Shown here in pieces: positions 1 to 10,130 of a DNA stretch of 64,000 nt. The notes under the pieces are model-generated. The model was not told the origin of the DNA, searched no databases, and was given only the letters and a program-made list of their open reading frames with translations. Each line of letters starts with the position of its first letter. Position 1 is the first letter of the stretch. The translations under genes were made by a program, and so were the position numbers. Origin of the DNA: Streptococcus sanguinis (GTDB taxonomy: Bacteria > Bacillota > Bacilli > Lactobacillales > Streptococcaceae); contig NZ_CDMW01000001.1 of NCBI RefSeq assembly GCF_001078705.1, forward strand, positions 2,039,541-2,103,540. The letters are read 5' to 3'.

Positions 1-87
1 ATTTTTAAACAAAGTTAGGAGGTCTTTGTTTATGCCGTTAGTATAAAATATATATCTTAAATGAGTCTTAATATGAAATTTTCCTAC

Positions 88-118
88 AAAAAAGCACAAG
101 AAGCAATTTCCTTGTGCT
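88..118 (-). terminator. purA intrinsic terminator
   Basis: On the minus strand AGCACAAG pairs with CTTGTGCT (8 bp, 10-nt loop) and is followed by a run of T. It lies just past the purA stop codon. The leftmost 87 bases hold no gene that I can support. Confidence 0.85.
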
Positions 119-125
119 GACTTTT

Positions 126-1481
<1,356 letters not shown>

Positions 1482-1497
1482 TTATGTTTTATACCTC

Positions 1498-1526
1498 ATT
1501 ATATGAAAAATTTAACAATTTTTCAA
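1498..1526 (-). promoter_or_regulatory. purA promoter
   Basis: TTGAAA (-35, 1521-1526), 17-nt spacer, TATAAT (-10, 1498-1503) on the minus strand. It would give a leader of about 75 nt with two short hairpins. I saw no PurR box that I could define with confidence. Confidence 0.8.
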
Positions 1527-1715
1527 GATGGGACCCATTCTTGATTTGCTTTTTCCCTTTTGAAAACGAATTAAATTTTCACAAAATCTGTATTTTCTGA
1601 AATTTATTAGTTTATTAAAAATAAAAGTTCGGAATTTTTGTAAAATCGTAGCGAAAATTTGTTTTCTTTTTCTGTTTGTAATAGACTAAAATTACTATCA
1701 TAGGACGGTGAAACG

Positions 1716-3968
1716 ATGATGATTAATCAATTACTGCAGAAACTGGATACAGCAAGCCCCATTCTCCAAGCGACCTTTGGTCTGGAGAGGGAAAATCTGC
1801 GGGTGACAACTGATGGACACTTAGCTCAAACTGCTCATCCGAGTCAGCTGGGTTCCCGCAATTTCCACCCAACCATCCAAACAGACTTCAGCGAGCAACA
1901 ACTGGAACTAATTACACCTATCGCTCACTCGACTAAGGAAGCACGACGCTTACTGGGAGCTATTAGCGATGTGGCTGGTCGCTCGATTGACCAGAATGAA
2001 CGCCTCTGGCCTCTGTCTATGCCACCACAGCTGACGGAAGAAGAGATTGCCATCGCCCATCTGGAAAACGACTATGAACGCCACTACCGAGAGGGCTTAG
2101 CTAAAAAATATGGCAAAAAACTACAGGCTATCTCTGGCATCCACTACAATATGGAACTAGGGAAAGATCTGGTCACTGCTCTCTTTCAAGTCAGCTCCTA
2201 CCATTCACTCAAGGACTTTAAAAATGACCTCTATCTCAAGCTGGCTCGAAACTTTCTCCGTTTCCGCTGGGTTTTAACCTATCTCTACGGTGCTGCCCCT
2301 CTAGCAGAAGCTGGCTTCTATAGCCAGGAAATTTCCCAGCCTATCCGCTCTTTTCGTAACAGCGACTATGGCTATGTCAATGACGAGAATATTAAAGTTT
2401 CTTACGCTTCTTTGGAGCAATATGTAACTGATATTGAAAACTACGTTCAGTCTTGCGAGCTCAGTGCTGAAAAGGAATTTTACTCAGCCGTTCGCTTCCG
2501 TGGACAGAAGCACAATCGTGCCTATCTGGAGCAAGGCATCACTTATCTGGAATTCCGCTGCTTTGACCTCAATCCTTTTGACCATTTAGGCATTAGCCAA
2601 GAGACCTTAGATACCGTCCATCTCTTTTTACTGAGCCTGCTCTGGTTAGATGATGTAGAAAATGTTGATACGGCATTAAAAGCTGCCCACGACTTGAACC
2701 AAAAAATTGCTTGTAGCCACCCGCTGACTGCCCTGCCAGATGAGGCAGACAGCTCAGCCCTTCTCCAAGCCATGGAAGAACTCATCCAGCTTTTTGAACT
2801 GCCAACTTACTACCAAAGTTTGCTTGAGCAGCTTAAGGAGGTACTACTAAATCCTCAACTAACCCTATCTGGTCAGCTCCTGCCTCATATTCATCAGGAT
2901 TCCTTAATGGCCTTTGGACTAGACAAAGCGGAGGAGTATCACCGCTACGCTTGGACTGCTCCTTATGCCCTCAAAGGCTATGAAAATATGGAATTATCCA
3001 CTCAGATGCTGCTCTTTGATGCTATTCAGAAGGGGCTGAATGTCGACATCTTAGATGAAAACGACCAATTTCTCAAGCTTTGGCATGGTCACCATGTGGA
3101 ATATGTCAAGAACAGCAATATGACCTCCAAGGATAACTATGTCATCCCTCTGGCCATGGCCAATAAAACAGTCACCAAAAAGATTTTGGCTGCAGCTGAC
3201 TTTCCTGTTCCGGCTGGAGCAGAGTTTTCTTCCCTAGAGGATGGACTGGCCTACTACCCTTTGATTAAGGACCGACAAATTGTCGTCAAACCCAAGTCAA
3301 CCAACTTCGGACTGGGCATCTCTATCTTCCAAGAACCAGCTAGTCTGGAATCTTATCGCAAGGCTTTGGAGATTGCTTTTTCAGAAGACACTGCTGTCTT
3401 AGTCGAAGAATTTATCGCTGGAACAGAGTACCGCTTTTTTGTCTTAGACGGTCAGTGTGAGGCAGTCCTCTTGCGAGTAGCAGCCAATGTCGTCGGAGAC
3501 GGTCAGCATACTGTGAGAGAATTGGTTGCCATCAAAAATGACAATCCGCTGCGGGGCCGAGATCATCGTTCACCACTTGAAATCATTGAACTGGGCGACA
3601 TTGAACTCCTTATGCTGGACCAGCAAGGCTATGGACCAGATGATATCCTGCCTGATGGAGTCAAGGTTGACTTGCGGCGCAATTCCAACATTTCTACTGG
3701 CGGAGACTCGATCGATGTCACAGACAGCATGCACCCGTCTTATAAGGAACTCGCTGCGGATATGGCAAAAGCTATGGGAGCTTGGGCCTGTGGCGTTGAC
3801 CTGATCATCCCTGACAGCTCTGCTATTTCCACAAAGGAAAATCCCAACTGTACCTGCATCGAGCTCAACTTCAACCCCTCCATGTATATGCATACTTACT
3901 GTGCTGAGGGACCGGGACAAAGCATCACCCCTAAAATACTAGCCAAACTTTTCCCAGAAATGGACTGA
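1716..3968 (+). CDS. gshAB: Bifunctional glutamate-cysteine ligase/glutathione synthetase
   Basis: Makes glutathione in one polypeptide: the N-terminal half (about residues 1-450) is a gamma-glutamylcysteine ligase, with GLERENLRVT near residue 22. The C-terminal half (about 480-750) is an ATP-grasp glutathione synthetase, with VVKPKSTNFGLGI, VEEFIAGTEYRFFVL and a metal-binding IELNFNPSM near the end. The 750-residue length matches the fused GshF enzymes of streptococci and Listeria. Two ATG codons are adjacent (1716 and 1719). AGGACGGTG lies about 6 nt upstream, so either could be used. It stands alone between purA and xpaC and ends at a clear terminator. Glutathione synthesis suits a peroxide-producing oral streptococcus (inference). 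Confidence 0.97.
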   Translation: MMINQLLQKLDTASPILQATFGLERENLRVTTDGHLAQTAHPSQLGSRNFHPTIQTDFSEQQLELITPIAHSTKEARRLLGAISDVAGRSIDQNERLWPLSMPPQLTEEEIAIAHLENDYERHYREGLAKKYGKKLQAISGIHYNMELGKDLVTALFQVSSYHSLKDFKNDLYLKLARNFLRFRWVLTYLYGAAPLAEAGFYSQEISQPIRSFRNSDYGYVNDENIKVSYASLEQYVTDIENYVQSCELSAEKEFYSAVRFRGQKHNRAYLEQGITYLEFRCFDLNPFDHLGISQETLDTVHLFLLSLLWLDDVENVDTALKAAHDLNQKIACSHPLTALPDEADSSALLQAMEELIQLFELPTYYQSLLEQLKEVLLNPQLTLSGQLLPHIHQDSLMAFGLDKAEEYHRYAWTAPYALKGYENMELSTQMLLFDAIQKGLNVDILDENDQFLKLWHGHHVEYVKNSNMTSKDNYVIPLAMANKTVTKKILAAADFPVPAGAEFSSLEDGLAYYPLIKDRQIVVKPKSTNFGLGISIFQEPASLESYRKALEIAFSEDTAVLVEEFIAGTEYRFFVLDGQCEAVLLRVAANVVGDGQHTVRELVAIKNDNPLRGRDHRSPLEIIELGDIELLMLDQQGYGPDDILPDGVKVDLRRNSNISTGGDSIDVTDSMHPSYKELAADMAKAMGAWACGVDLIIPDSSAISTKENPNCTCIELNFNPSMYMHTYCAEGPGQSITPKILAKLFPEMD

Positions 3969-3977
3969 TAAAACACG

Positions 3978-4004
3978 AATCGCAGGGTATTCCTTGCGAT
4001 TTTT
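3978..4004 (+). terminator. gshAB intrinsic terminator
   Basis: AATCGCA pairs with TGCGATT across a 10-nt loop and is followed by T-rich sequence. It begins ten bases after the gshAB stop codon. The rest of the gap to 4203 holds only a weak candidate -10 (TAAAAT near 4164) for the next gene. Confidence 0.8.
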
Positions 4005-4203
4005 GTTTGAATACTTGAGAGAAACGAAGAAGCTTTCGTTCTAGAAACAACGCTTGCTTTATTGAGAGGAAGCAAATGCCTTTCTGAATTAAGCAAATAT
4101 AAAAAATGGTCTCAATATATAAAATCATTTCAATCTTTATCCTTCAAAAATCAGCTTTTATGTTAAAATAGAGATATCACATTGAGAAGAAAGAGAAACG
4201 TCC

Positions 4204-5049
4204 ATGTCGAGGAGAAATGATGATTCCAACCAGCAACCAGAATGGTTTAGCTGGATTTGGATACTTGTATTTGTATTTGGTTCTGGAGCTGTAGCCAGCT
4301 ATCTAATTCCCATAGCTATTCTGGGGGCTATTGGTTACGGAATCTATCGCCACCAAAGCCAGAAAAAAGTTCGGATTGAAGCAAAGCAAGCCAGCATTGG
4401 CCGTATTGAAGATTTAAAATCAGAGATTGGTCATGCTGACCGCCGCATTAAAGAATTGGAAGGCTACCAAGAAGATGGGGACCAAGAAAGCTATCAGAAT
4501 TTAGCACTAGAAATTCTTCCCCAGCTAACCTATATCAAAAATGCTGCTAACGACCTACGCGGAGAAATTCCTACTTCCGTCTACCAACGAATCCAGACCA
4601 AAATTCGTACTGTCACCGATGAAATTGATGAACAGCTGAAAAAGATTGAACGAGAGAAAAAACGAAAAGAAGCGCAACCTAAGAAAACTAGTCTAGAAGA
4701 GCTAGCCCCAGAATTGGTCGCTACGGTTCGCAATATTCAGATTGACCATGAGGCCATTCTTCAAAAAATCTCTCAATCCGAAAGCAATAATAAGGAAGAG
4801 CTGACTGCCATTCATCAGTCCCAGATGGAGCACTACAAAGATATTTTAGAAGGCTACCTCAAAATCAAAGCTTCTCCCAAAGATTTTTACAATGCAGAGG
4901 AGCGGCTAGCCAAGGCCAAAGCAGCTATTGAGCAGTTTGACTTGGACCTAGACGAAGCGCTGCGTCAGTTAAATGAAGCTGATTTGAGAGACTTTGACAT
5001 TAGCCTGCGCATCTTAGACAAAGAAAAGCAAACAGACACTGGCTTTTAA
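4204..5049 (+). CDS. xpaC: XpaC-family membrane-anchored coiled-coil protein
   Basis: A 281-residue protein with a hydrophobic N-terminal region (about residues 17-48, one or two membrane spans) followed by a long charged coiled-coil body rich in E, K and Q. This layout, and its place directly before a telA homologue, matches the xpaC-yaaN pair of Bacillus. XpaC was named for hydrolysis of an indolyl phosphate dye; its real role is not established. No catalytic motif is visible, so an enzyme activity is doubtful. The gene is 24 bp from telA and surely co-transcribed with it. The two products probably act together at the membrane (inference). Confidence 0.75.
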   Translation: MSRRNDDSNQQPEWFSWIWILVFVFGSGAVASYLIPIAILGAIGYGIYRHQSQKKVRIEAKQASIGRIEDLKSEIGHADRRIKELEGYQEDGDQESYQNLALEILPQLTYIKNAANDLRGEIPTSVYQRIQTKIRTVTDEIDEQLKKIEREKKRKEAQPKKTSLEELAPELVATVRNIQIDHEAILQKISQSESNNKEELTAIHQSQMEHYKDILEGYLKIKASPKDFYNAEERLAKAKAAIEQFDLDLDEALRQLNEADLRDFDISLRILDKEKQTDTGF

Positions 5050-5073
5050 GCTAGATAAACCAAAGGAGAAAAT

Positions 5074-6330
5074 ATGAGCCAAGAATTTAATTTTGACATT
5101 GATAAAATCGCCAACAATGCTATCAGTAAAAGTGACAAAACAACGGAAATCATCGAAGCCACTACGACTCAAGGAAATGGCCAGCTAACTTTTCTGGAAA
5201 AACTGACTCCTGAGCAACAGAGTGCGATTACGGCTAAAGCTCCGCAGCTGGTGGATAATTTCGTGTCGGACCAAAATGCCCTGCTCGACTTTGGCCAATC
5301 TGCTGTAGAAGAGGTCAACGGTACTGTCAATCGTATCTTAGCCGAGCAGAAAAAATTACAAATTCCCCAGGTAGATGAGCTTTTAAAAAATACCAACAAG
5401 GAACTCAATGGCTTTGTCGCAAAATACAAGGATGCTCAAGTAGCGGAACTGGACAAAAAGCCTAATTTCTTGGAAAAACTCTTCAAACAGAGCAAAAACA
5501 CTCTTCAAGAATTCTATTTTGACTCACAAAATATTGAGCAGAAAATGGACGGCATGGCTGCAACCGTCGTCAAGCAAGAGGATGTTCTGGCTCGCAATAT
5601 TGTCTCTGCTGAAATGCTGATTGAGGACAATACCAAATCGATTGAAAACCTAGTCGGAGTTATTTCCTTTATCGAAGCTGCTCAGCAAGAATCTGGCAAT
5701 CTAGCGCTCAAACTGCAGGCTGAAGTCGCTCAGTTAAATATGACAACTGTTGACTACCAAGTCAAATCGCAAGAATTAGCCCGAATGACAGAGGTGGTCA
5801 ATACCTTAGAGCAGCAACACACTGAATATGTCAGCCGTCTCTATGTGGCTTGGGCAACTACCCCTCAAATGCGTAATCTCGTCAAGGTTTCCTCTGATAT
5901 GCGCCAAAAACTTGGAATGCTCCGTCGAAATACCATTCCAACTATGAAACTGTCTATCGCCCAGTTAGGCATTCTCCAGCAATCGATGAAGTCTGGTCAG
6001 GTAGCTGACGCTATCTCTAATGCGAATAACGCTGCCCTGCAAATGCTCGCCGAAACGAGCAAGGAAATCATTCCTCAACTGGAGCGGATTTCCCAAAGCC
6101 CTACTATCGCTGTTGAATCTGTCACTAAGCTGGCAGAAAGCCTCGTCGCACAAAATCAAGGCATTATCGAAGCCATTGATAAAGGACGAGAAAAACGCGC
6201 TCTGCTAGAAGCCACTGTTATCCAATCTGCAGAGACCATCAACAACTCTGTCAAACTGCGTGATCAAAAGATTATCCAAGCCCTGTTGGACCAAGGCAAG
6301 GAAGCCCAGAAAGAATTAACTACAGAATAA
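5074..6330 (+). CDS. telA: TelA-family toxic anion resistance protein
   Basis: A 418-residue soluble, largely helical protein of the TelA/YaaN family. Family signs are the N-terminal LTPEQQSAITAKAPQLVD stretch, the central NLVGVISFIEAAQQES region, and the conserved run MRNLVKVSSDMRQKLGMLRRNTIPTM-like block near residues 270-300. Family members are linked to tellurite, lantibiotic or cell-envelope stress tolerance, but the mechanism is unknown. It has a good Shine-Dalgarno (AAAGGAGAA) and follows xpaC in one operon, ending at a strong terminator. Nothing else from a tellurite-resistance cluster is nearby, so an envelope-stress role is more likely than tellurite resistance (inference). Confidence 0.88.
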   Translation: MSQEFNFDIDKIANNAISKSDKTTEIIEATTTQGNGQLTFLEKLTPEQQSAITAKAPQLVDNFVSDQNALLDFGQSAVEEVNGTVNRILAEQKKLQIPQVDELLKNTNKELNGFVAKYKDAQVAELDKKPNFLEKLFKQSKNTLQEFYFDSQNIEQKMDGMAATVVKQEDVLARNIVSAEMLIEDNTKSIENLVGVISFIEAAQQESGNLALKLQAEVAQLNMTTVDYQVKSQELARMTEVVNTLEQQHTEYVSRLYVAWATTPQMRNLVKVSSDMRQKLGMLRRNTIPTMKLSIAQLGILQQSMKSGQVADAISNANNAALQMLAETSKEIIPQLERISQSPTIAVESVTKLAESLVAQNQGIIEAIDKGREKRALLEATVIQSAETINNSVKLRDQKIIQALLDQGKEAQKELTTE

Positions 6331-6358
6331 GTAAAAGAGCCTAGGTGGCTCTTTTACT
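6330..6358. terminator. Bidirectional terminator, telA / ADP-ribosylglycohydrolase
   Basis: A 12-bp perfect inverted repeat, AGTAAAAGAGCC/GGCTCTTTTACT, with a 5-nt loop between two convergent genes. The A- and T-rich arms would serve both strands. Its first base is the last base of the telA stop codon. Confidence 0.85.
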
Positions 6359-6406
6359 GTTTTACTTTTTAAATGATCAATACAGTCCTTTCTTCCGATT
6401 ATCTCT

Positions 6407-7225
6407 TTAAAACAAGCAGCTTTCCAGCAGTTCTTTATTTCGTAACTGGGCCAGCCAGTTGTCAGGAATCCCTTCCAAACCATAGATGATACCAGCCAAG
6501 CCGCCAGCAACTGCTGCTACTGTATCAGTGTCATCGCCCAAGTTAACAGCTTTCAGGACAGTTTCCGGATAAGAAGTGCTAGTCAGCAGACACCACAGTG
6601 CTGCTTCCAAGGTATCCACCACATAGCCACTAGAGCGAATGTCATCTTCGGTCAGCTCTGCTAAAGTTTGCAAACGAGCATAGGTCGTACTAGTCTCTAA
6701 GCCTGATAGTATTTCCTGTAGTTGCCGGCCTTTTAAGAGTCTACGAGCAATGGTCACATAAAGCAGGCAGGCCTCTACGGAAGTCGCATGGGCATGTGTA
6801 ATACTGGAAACAGCCTCAATATCAGACGGACCAGCTGCCGTAAAGGCTAGGGGCAGAATCCGCATCAAAGAACCATTTCCATTGGAATATTCATCAGACA
6901 GACCGTGTCCTCTTGTCAAGGCTTCGCGAGTCGCATTTCCTACATCGAAGGTCAAACCATCTGGTGTGTAAACTCCCTCGAAGAGCCAATGTTTAAACCG
7001 CTGCTGCATATCGACAGGGTCAATCTTACCTTTTTCCCTAATAGAATCACAGGTCGCCAAAACAAGGCTGGTATCATCTGACCAAGTCCCAGCCGGTTGC
7101 TGATGGCTGCCATAACCCACCATCTCAACCGCTTTAAAACTGCCTCGGGTTAAAAATTCATACGGAACTCCTAATGCATCAGCTACCGCTAAACCATAGA
7201 CTGCCGCTTTCAAAGATTGGTTCAT
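6407..7225 (-). CDS. ADP-ribosylglycohydrolase family protein
   Basis: A 272-residue member of the ADP-ribosylglycohydrolase (DraG/ARH) fold, which removes ADP-ribose from proteins or small molecules using two metal ions. Motifs seen are [12 protein letters not shown] near residue 13, TWSDDTSLV near 48 (first metal-site motif), [12 protein letters not shown] near 120, and [16 protein letters not shown] near 230 (second metal site). All metal-binding acids look intact, so it should be active. The substrate cannot be told from sequence, and no ADP-ribosyltransferase partner lies nearby. It has GGAGG just before the ATG and a TATAAT (about 7248-7253) on the minus strand. Transcribed alone, divergent from hslO. 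Confidence 0.9.
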   Translation of the reverse strand: MNQSLKAAVYGLAVADALGVPYEFLTRGSFKAVEMVGYGSHQQPAGTWSDDTSLVLATCDSIREKGKIDPVDMQQRFKHWLFEGVYTPDGLTFDVGNATREALTRGHGLSDEYSNGNGSLMRILPLAFTAAGPSDIEAVSSITHAHATSVEACLLYVTIARRLLKGRQLQEILSGLETSTTYARLQTLAELTEDDIRSSGYVVDTLEAALWCLLTSTSYPETVLKAVNLGDDTDTVAAVAGGLAGIIYGLEGIPDNWLAQLRNKELLESCLF

Positions 7226-7289
7226 GCCAGCCTCCTATGCTTTTTATTTTATTATACTATTTTTGATCTTAAAATGCTTCCTAACCCCA

Positions 7290-7319
7290 AAAAACAAGCG
7301 CAGTCGCGCGCTTGTTTTT
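7290..7319. other. GC-cored hairpin in the divergent hslO upstream region
   Basis: AAAAACAAGCGC and GCGCTTGTTTTT form a perfect 12-bp stem with a 6-nt loop. It looks like an intrinsic terminator on either strand, yet it lies between two divergently read genes where no transcript should end. It sits just upstream of the hslO extended -10 (TG-T-TAAAAT, 7328-7336). Confidence 0.7.
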
Positions 7320-7343
7320 CTATTTTGTGTTAAAATAAAAGGT

Positions 7344-8216
7344 ATGGACAAAATTATCAAAACTATCTCAGAAAATGGTTCTTTCCGCTCTTACGTGCTG
7401 GATAGCACAGAGACGGTTCGGACCGCTCAAGAAAAACATCAAACTCAAGCAAGCTCTACCGTTGCACTTGGCCGTACACTGATTGCCAGTCAGATTTTGG
7501 CTGCAAATGAAAAAGGCCAGACCAAGATTACCGTCAAGGTCCTCGGGACCAGCTCACTAGGCGCAATTATCACAGTGGCAGATACCGAAGGCAATGTCAA
7601 AGGCTATGTACAGAATCCCGGTGTAGATATCAAAAAGACTGCCACCGGTGAGGTTCTAGTTGGTCCTTTTGTTGGCCAAGGCGAATTCCTCGTTATCACG
7701 GACTACGGTACGGGTAATCCTTACAACTCCATGACTCCTCTCATCTCTGGAGAAATCGGTGAAGACCTAGCTTTCTACCTAACCGAAAGCCAGCAAACAC
7801 CTTCCGCAGTTGGTCTCAACGTCCTCTTGGATGAGAATGATAAAGTCAAGGTTGCTGGCGGTTTCTTGGTACAAGTTCTACCTGGTGCCAAGGAAGCTGA
7901 AATCGCCCGCTTTGAGAAGCGGATCCAAGAAATGCCTGCCATCTCAAAACTGCTGGAATCCGATGACCATATTGAAGCTCTGCTGGCTGCCATCTATGGT
8001 GATGAGCCATACAAACGCCTGTCTGAAGAGGAAATCCGCTTCCAGTGCGACTGCAGCAAAGAGCGCTTTATGAATGCCTTGGCTACTCTGCCAAAGGCTG
8101 ACTTAGAAGAGATGCGTGACCAAGACCAAGGGGCTGAAATCGTCTGCCAATTCTGCCAGACAGCCTATCACTTTGACCAAAACGACCTGGAGGAACTGAT
8201 TCGTGACAAATCTTAA
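7344..8216 (+). CDS. hslO: Hsp33 redox-regulated chaperone
   Basis: Cytosolic holdase chaperone activated by oxidation: cysteines release zinc and form disulfides under hypochlorous acid or peroxide stress. The 290-residue protein shows the four zinc ligands as CDC (C235, C237) and CQFC (C268, C271), the classic Cys-X-Cys and Cys-X2-Cys pattern. The start at 7344 gives the usual length and the N-terminal [16 protein letters not shown]. The frame is open 40 codons upstream, but that stretch is non-coding in character. A TAAAAT with extended TG lies only 7 nt before the ATG, and AAAGG is too close to act as a normal ribosome site. The 3' end overlaps dusB by 14 bp, so the two are co-expressed. 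Confidence 0.96.
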   Translation: MDKIIKTISENGSFRSYVLDSTETVRTAQEKHQTQASSTVALGRTLIASQILAANEKGQTKITVKVLGTSSLGAIITVADTEGNVKGYVQNPGVDIKKTATGEVLVGPFVGQGEFLVITDYGTGNPYNSMTPLISGEIGEDLAFYLTESQQTPSAVGLNVLLDENDKVKVAGGFLVQVLPGAKEAEIARFEKRIQEMPAISKLLESDDHIEALLAAIYGDEPYKRLSEEEIRFQCDCSKERFMNALATLPKADLEEMRDQDQGAEIVCQFCQTAYHFDQNDLEELIRDKS

Positions 8217-9180
8217 TACCCCTTTTATGATTGGGAATGTTGAAATTCCCAACCGCACAGTTCTAGCACCTATGGCCGGCGTAACCAACTCTGCTTTCCG
8301 AACCATTGCCAAAGAGCTGGGAGCAGGCCTGGTCGTGATGGAAATGGTCTCTGACAAGGGCATCCAGTATAACAACGAAAAAACCCTCCACATGCTTCAC
8401 ATTGATGAGGGAGAAAATCCCGTTTCTATCCAGCTTTTCGGTAGCGACGAGGACAGTTTGGCTCGCGCAGCGGAATTTATCCAAGAAAATACCAAGACGG
8501 ATATCGTCGATATCAATATGGGCTGCCCGGTCAATAAAATCGTTAAAAACGAAGCTGGAGCTAAATGGCTCAAGGACCCTGAGAAAATCTATAAAATCAT
8601 CAACAAGGTCCAGTCCGTTCTGGATATTCCTCTGACAGTCAAGATGCGAACTGGCTGGTCTGACAGCTCACTAGCTGTAGAAAATGCTCTAGCAGCCGAA
8701 GCCGCTGGGGTCTCAGCCCTAGCTATGCACGGTCGCACTCGTGAGCAAATGTATACTGGTCATGCTGACCTTGAGACCTTACACGACGTAGCCCATGCTC
8801 TGACCAAGATTCCTTTCATCGCTAACGGTGATATCCGTAGTGTGCATGATGCTAAACAGCGTATCGAGGAAGTCGGTGCCGATGCCGTTATGGTAGGTCG
8901 AGCAGCTATGGGAAATCCTTATCTCTTTAACCAAATCAACCACTACTTTGAAACCGGCGAAGTTCTTCCAGACCTCAGCTTTGAGGACAAGATGAAAATC
9001 GCCCACGACCACCTCTCCCGCTTGGTAAATCTCAAAGGAGAATATGTGGCCATCCGCGAATTCCGTGGTCTAGCACCGCATTATCTGCGCGGTACTGCCG
9101 GAGCAGCCAAGCTCCGCGGTGCTATTTCACAAGCTGAAAGTCTGGCTGAAATTGAAGAACTCTTACAAATTCAAAAATAA
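8203..9180 (+). CDS. dusB: tRNA-dihydrouridine synthase DusB
   Basis: FMN enzyme that reduces specific uridines in the tRNA D-loop to dihydrouridine. The 325-residue protein has the family motifs [11 protein letters not shown] (about residue 23), the catalytic cysteine in NMGCPV (C108), KMRTGW (about 146), [11 protein letters not shown], and the FMN-phosphate region ANGDIRS / [10 protein letters not shown]. It overlaps the end of hslO by 14 bp and has an internal ribosome site in hslO (GGAGG near 8190). The hslO-dusB pairing is common in streptococci. A shared terminator with the convergent lipoprotein gene follows. Confidence 0.95.
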   Translation: MTNLNTPFMIGNVEIPNRTVLAPMAGVTNSAFRTIAKELGAGLVVMEMVSDKGIQYNNEKTLHMLHIDEGENPVSIQLFGSDEDSLARAAEFIQENTKTDIVDINMGCPVNKIVKNEAGAKWLKDPEKIYKIINKVQSVLDIPLTVKMRTGWSDSSLAVENALAAEAAGVSALAMHGRTREQMYTGHADLETLHDVAHALTKIPFIANGDIRSVHDAKQRIEEVGADAVMVGRAAMGNPYLFNQINHYFETGEVLPDLSFEDKMKIAHDHLSRLVNLKGEYVAIREFRGLAPHYLRGTAGAAKLRGAISQAESLAEIEELLQIQK

Positions 9181-9181
9181 A

Positions 9182-9216
9182 AACAAAAGGAAGCCAATTG
9201 GACTTCCTTTTTTGTT
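9182..9216. terminator. Terminator after dusB
   Basis: AAAAGGAAG pairs with CTTCCTTTT around a 9-nt loop, followed by T residues on the plus strand. On the minus strand the A-rich left arm could also stop the convergent lipoprotein transcript. Confidence 0.8.
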
Positions 9217-9220
9217 CTGT

Positions 9221-9895
9221 TTAGGGTTGGGTCACCACAACGCTTGTTACTGAGCCGTCTGCTCCTGTTGTAATCTGCAGATTGGCATTGCCTTGGCCGC
9301 TTAATTGAGCATTGTATTTGCCATCATCCAGTGTATAAGAGTAGGAAGCGATGGAATAATTATCTGTCTTTCCATCTGCAGACTGGACTGTGAATTGACC
9401 ATTACCTGATACAGTCACAGTATTTCCATTGGCATCCTTCCAAGTTCCAGCAGCGGCTGAGAAATCCCCATCCACCATTGTCAAGACACCTTTATAGCGA
9501 GCATTGCTAGCTGCCTGTTTATTCTGAAGCTGGCGATTGCTTTCCGGTGCTTGGGCTGGTTGAGTTGCCTGACTCTGAGTATTTTGTCGACCTGAAGCTT
9601 GCTGTGGCTGCGTTTGTTGGGCTTGAGACGCTTCTACAGTAGACTGTTGCTGACTGGCAGGAGCTTGGGCTTGTCCAGGCTGGCTAACTGCTCCTCCTGA
9701 AGAAGCGCTATTGCTAACCTTAGGAGAAGCGCTGGCCTTGCTGGATGACGCAGCTTTTGAGCTAGAGGAAGTCTGAACAGTCTTGCTAGAACTAGCACTT
9801 GTTGTACTTTCTTCTTTCTTACCACATGCCCCTAAAAGCAAACTAGAAGCCAGAACTGCAGCTGCCATCATTTTTGTATAAGTACGTGTTTTCAT
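9221..9895 (-). CDS. Lipoprotein with Ser/Gln-rich linker and DUF6287-like C-terminus
   Basis: A 224-residue predicted lipoprotein: K-R-rich start, hydrophobic segment, and a lipobox LLLGAC, so the mature protein would be lipid-anchored on the outer face of the membrane. Residues about 25-125 are a low-complexity linker of S, K, A, then Q, T and P. The last 90 residues form a small beta-rich domain beginning YKGVLTMVDGDFSAAAGTW, which resembles DUF6287 (family recalled, not searched). The start at 9895 is chosen for its signal peptide and the AAGGAGA site just before it. A sigma-A promoter lies at 9938-9966, and a perfect cin-box lies further upstream at 10062. Function is unknown. Confidence 0.85.
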   Translation of the reverse strand: MKTRTYTKMMAAAVLASSLLLGACGKKEESTTSASSSKTVQTSSSSKAASSSKASASPKVSNSASSGGAVSQPGQAQAPASQQQSTVEASQAQQTQPQQASGRQNTQSQATQPAQAPESNRQLQNKQAASNARYKGVLTMVDGDFSAAAGTWKDANGNTVTVSGNGQFTVQSADGKTDNYSIASYSYTLDDGKYNAQLSGQGNANLQITTGADGSVTSVVVTQP

Positions 9896-9937
9896 CTTTT
9901 GTCTCCTTGTAATATTAAGAAATCTTTTTGTAACATT

Positions 9938-9966
9938 ATTGTAACACTGTGATTTTACTATGTCAA
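9938..9966 (-). promoter_or_regulatory. Lipoprotein promoter
   Basis: TTGACA (9961-9966), 17-nt spacer, TACAAT (9938-9943) on the minus strand, about 40 nt before the lipoprotein start. Confidence 0.8.
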
Positions 9967-10061
9967 TCATTTATGCAAAATTCTTAAAAAATTTTTTACT
10001 CAAGCGAAGTTCTGTTTCTCAATCTGTTTCTTTTGTCATGAGAAACTTGCTCCTACTTATC

Positions 10062-10069
10062 TATTCGTA
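10062..10069 (-). promoter_or_regulatory. Perfect cin-box (TACGAATA), candidate sigma-X promoter
   Basis: TACGAATA, the recognition octamer of the streptococcal competence sigma factor, reads toward the lipoprotein gene about 167 nt away, right after the NAD operon terminator. A single octamer is weak evidence. Confidence 0.35.
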
Positions 10070-10078
10070 ATTAGAAAC

Positions 10079-10103
10079 GAAAAAACAGGACAAATTTGTC
10101 CTG
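10079..10103 (-). terminator. Terminator of the nadR-pnuC-nrtR operon
   Basis: A perfect 18-base palindrome, CAGGACAAATTTGTCCTG, followed by at least six T on the minus strand, 28 bp past the Nudix gene stop codon. Confidence 0.9.
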
Positions 10104-10130
10104 CAAGAGAAATATATGATCAACTTTCTT

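Noticed and set aside
7224-7343. N-terminal extension of Hsp33 by 40 residues
   Set aside because: The extension would cross the hairpin and promoter and has no resemblance to Hsp33; the 7344 start gives the standard length.
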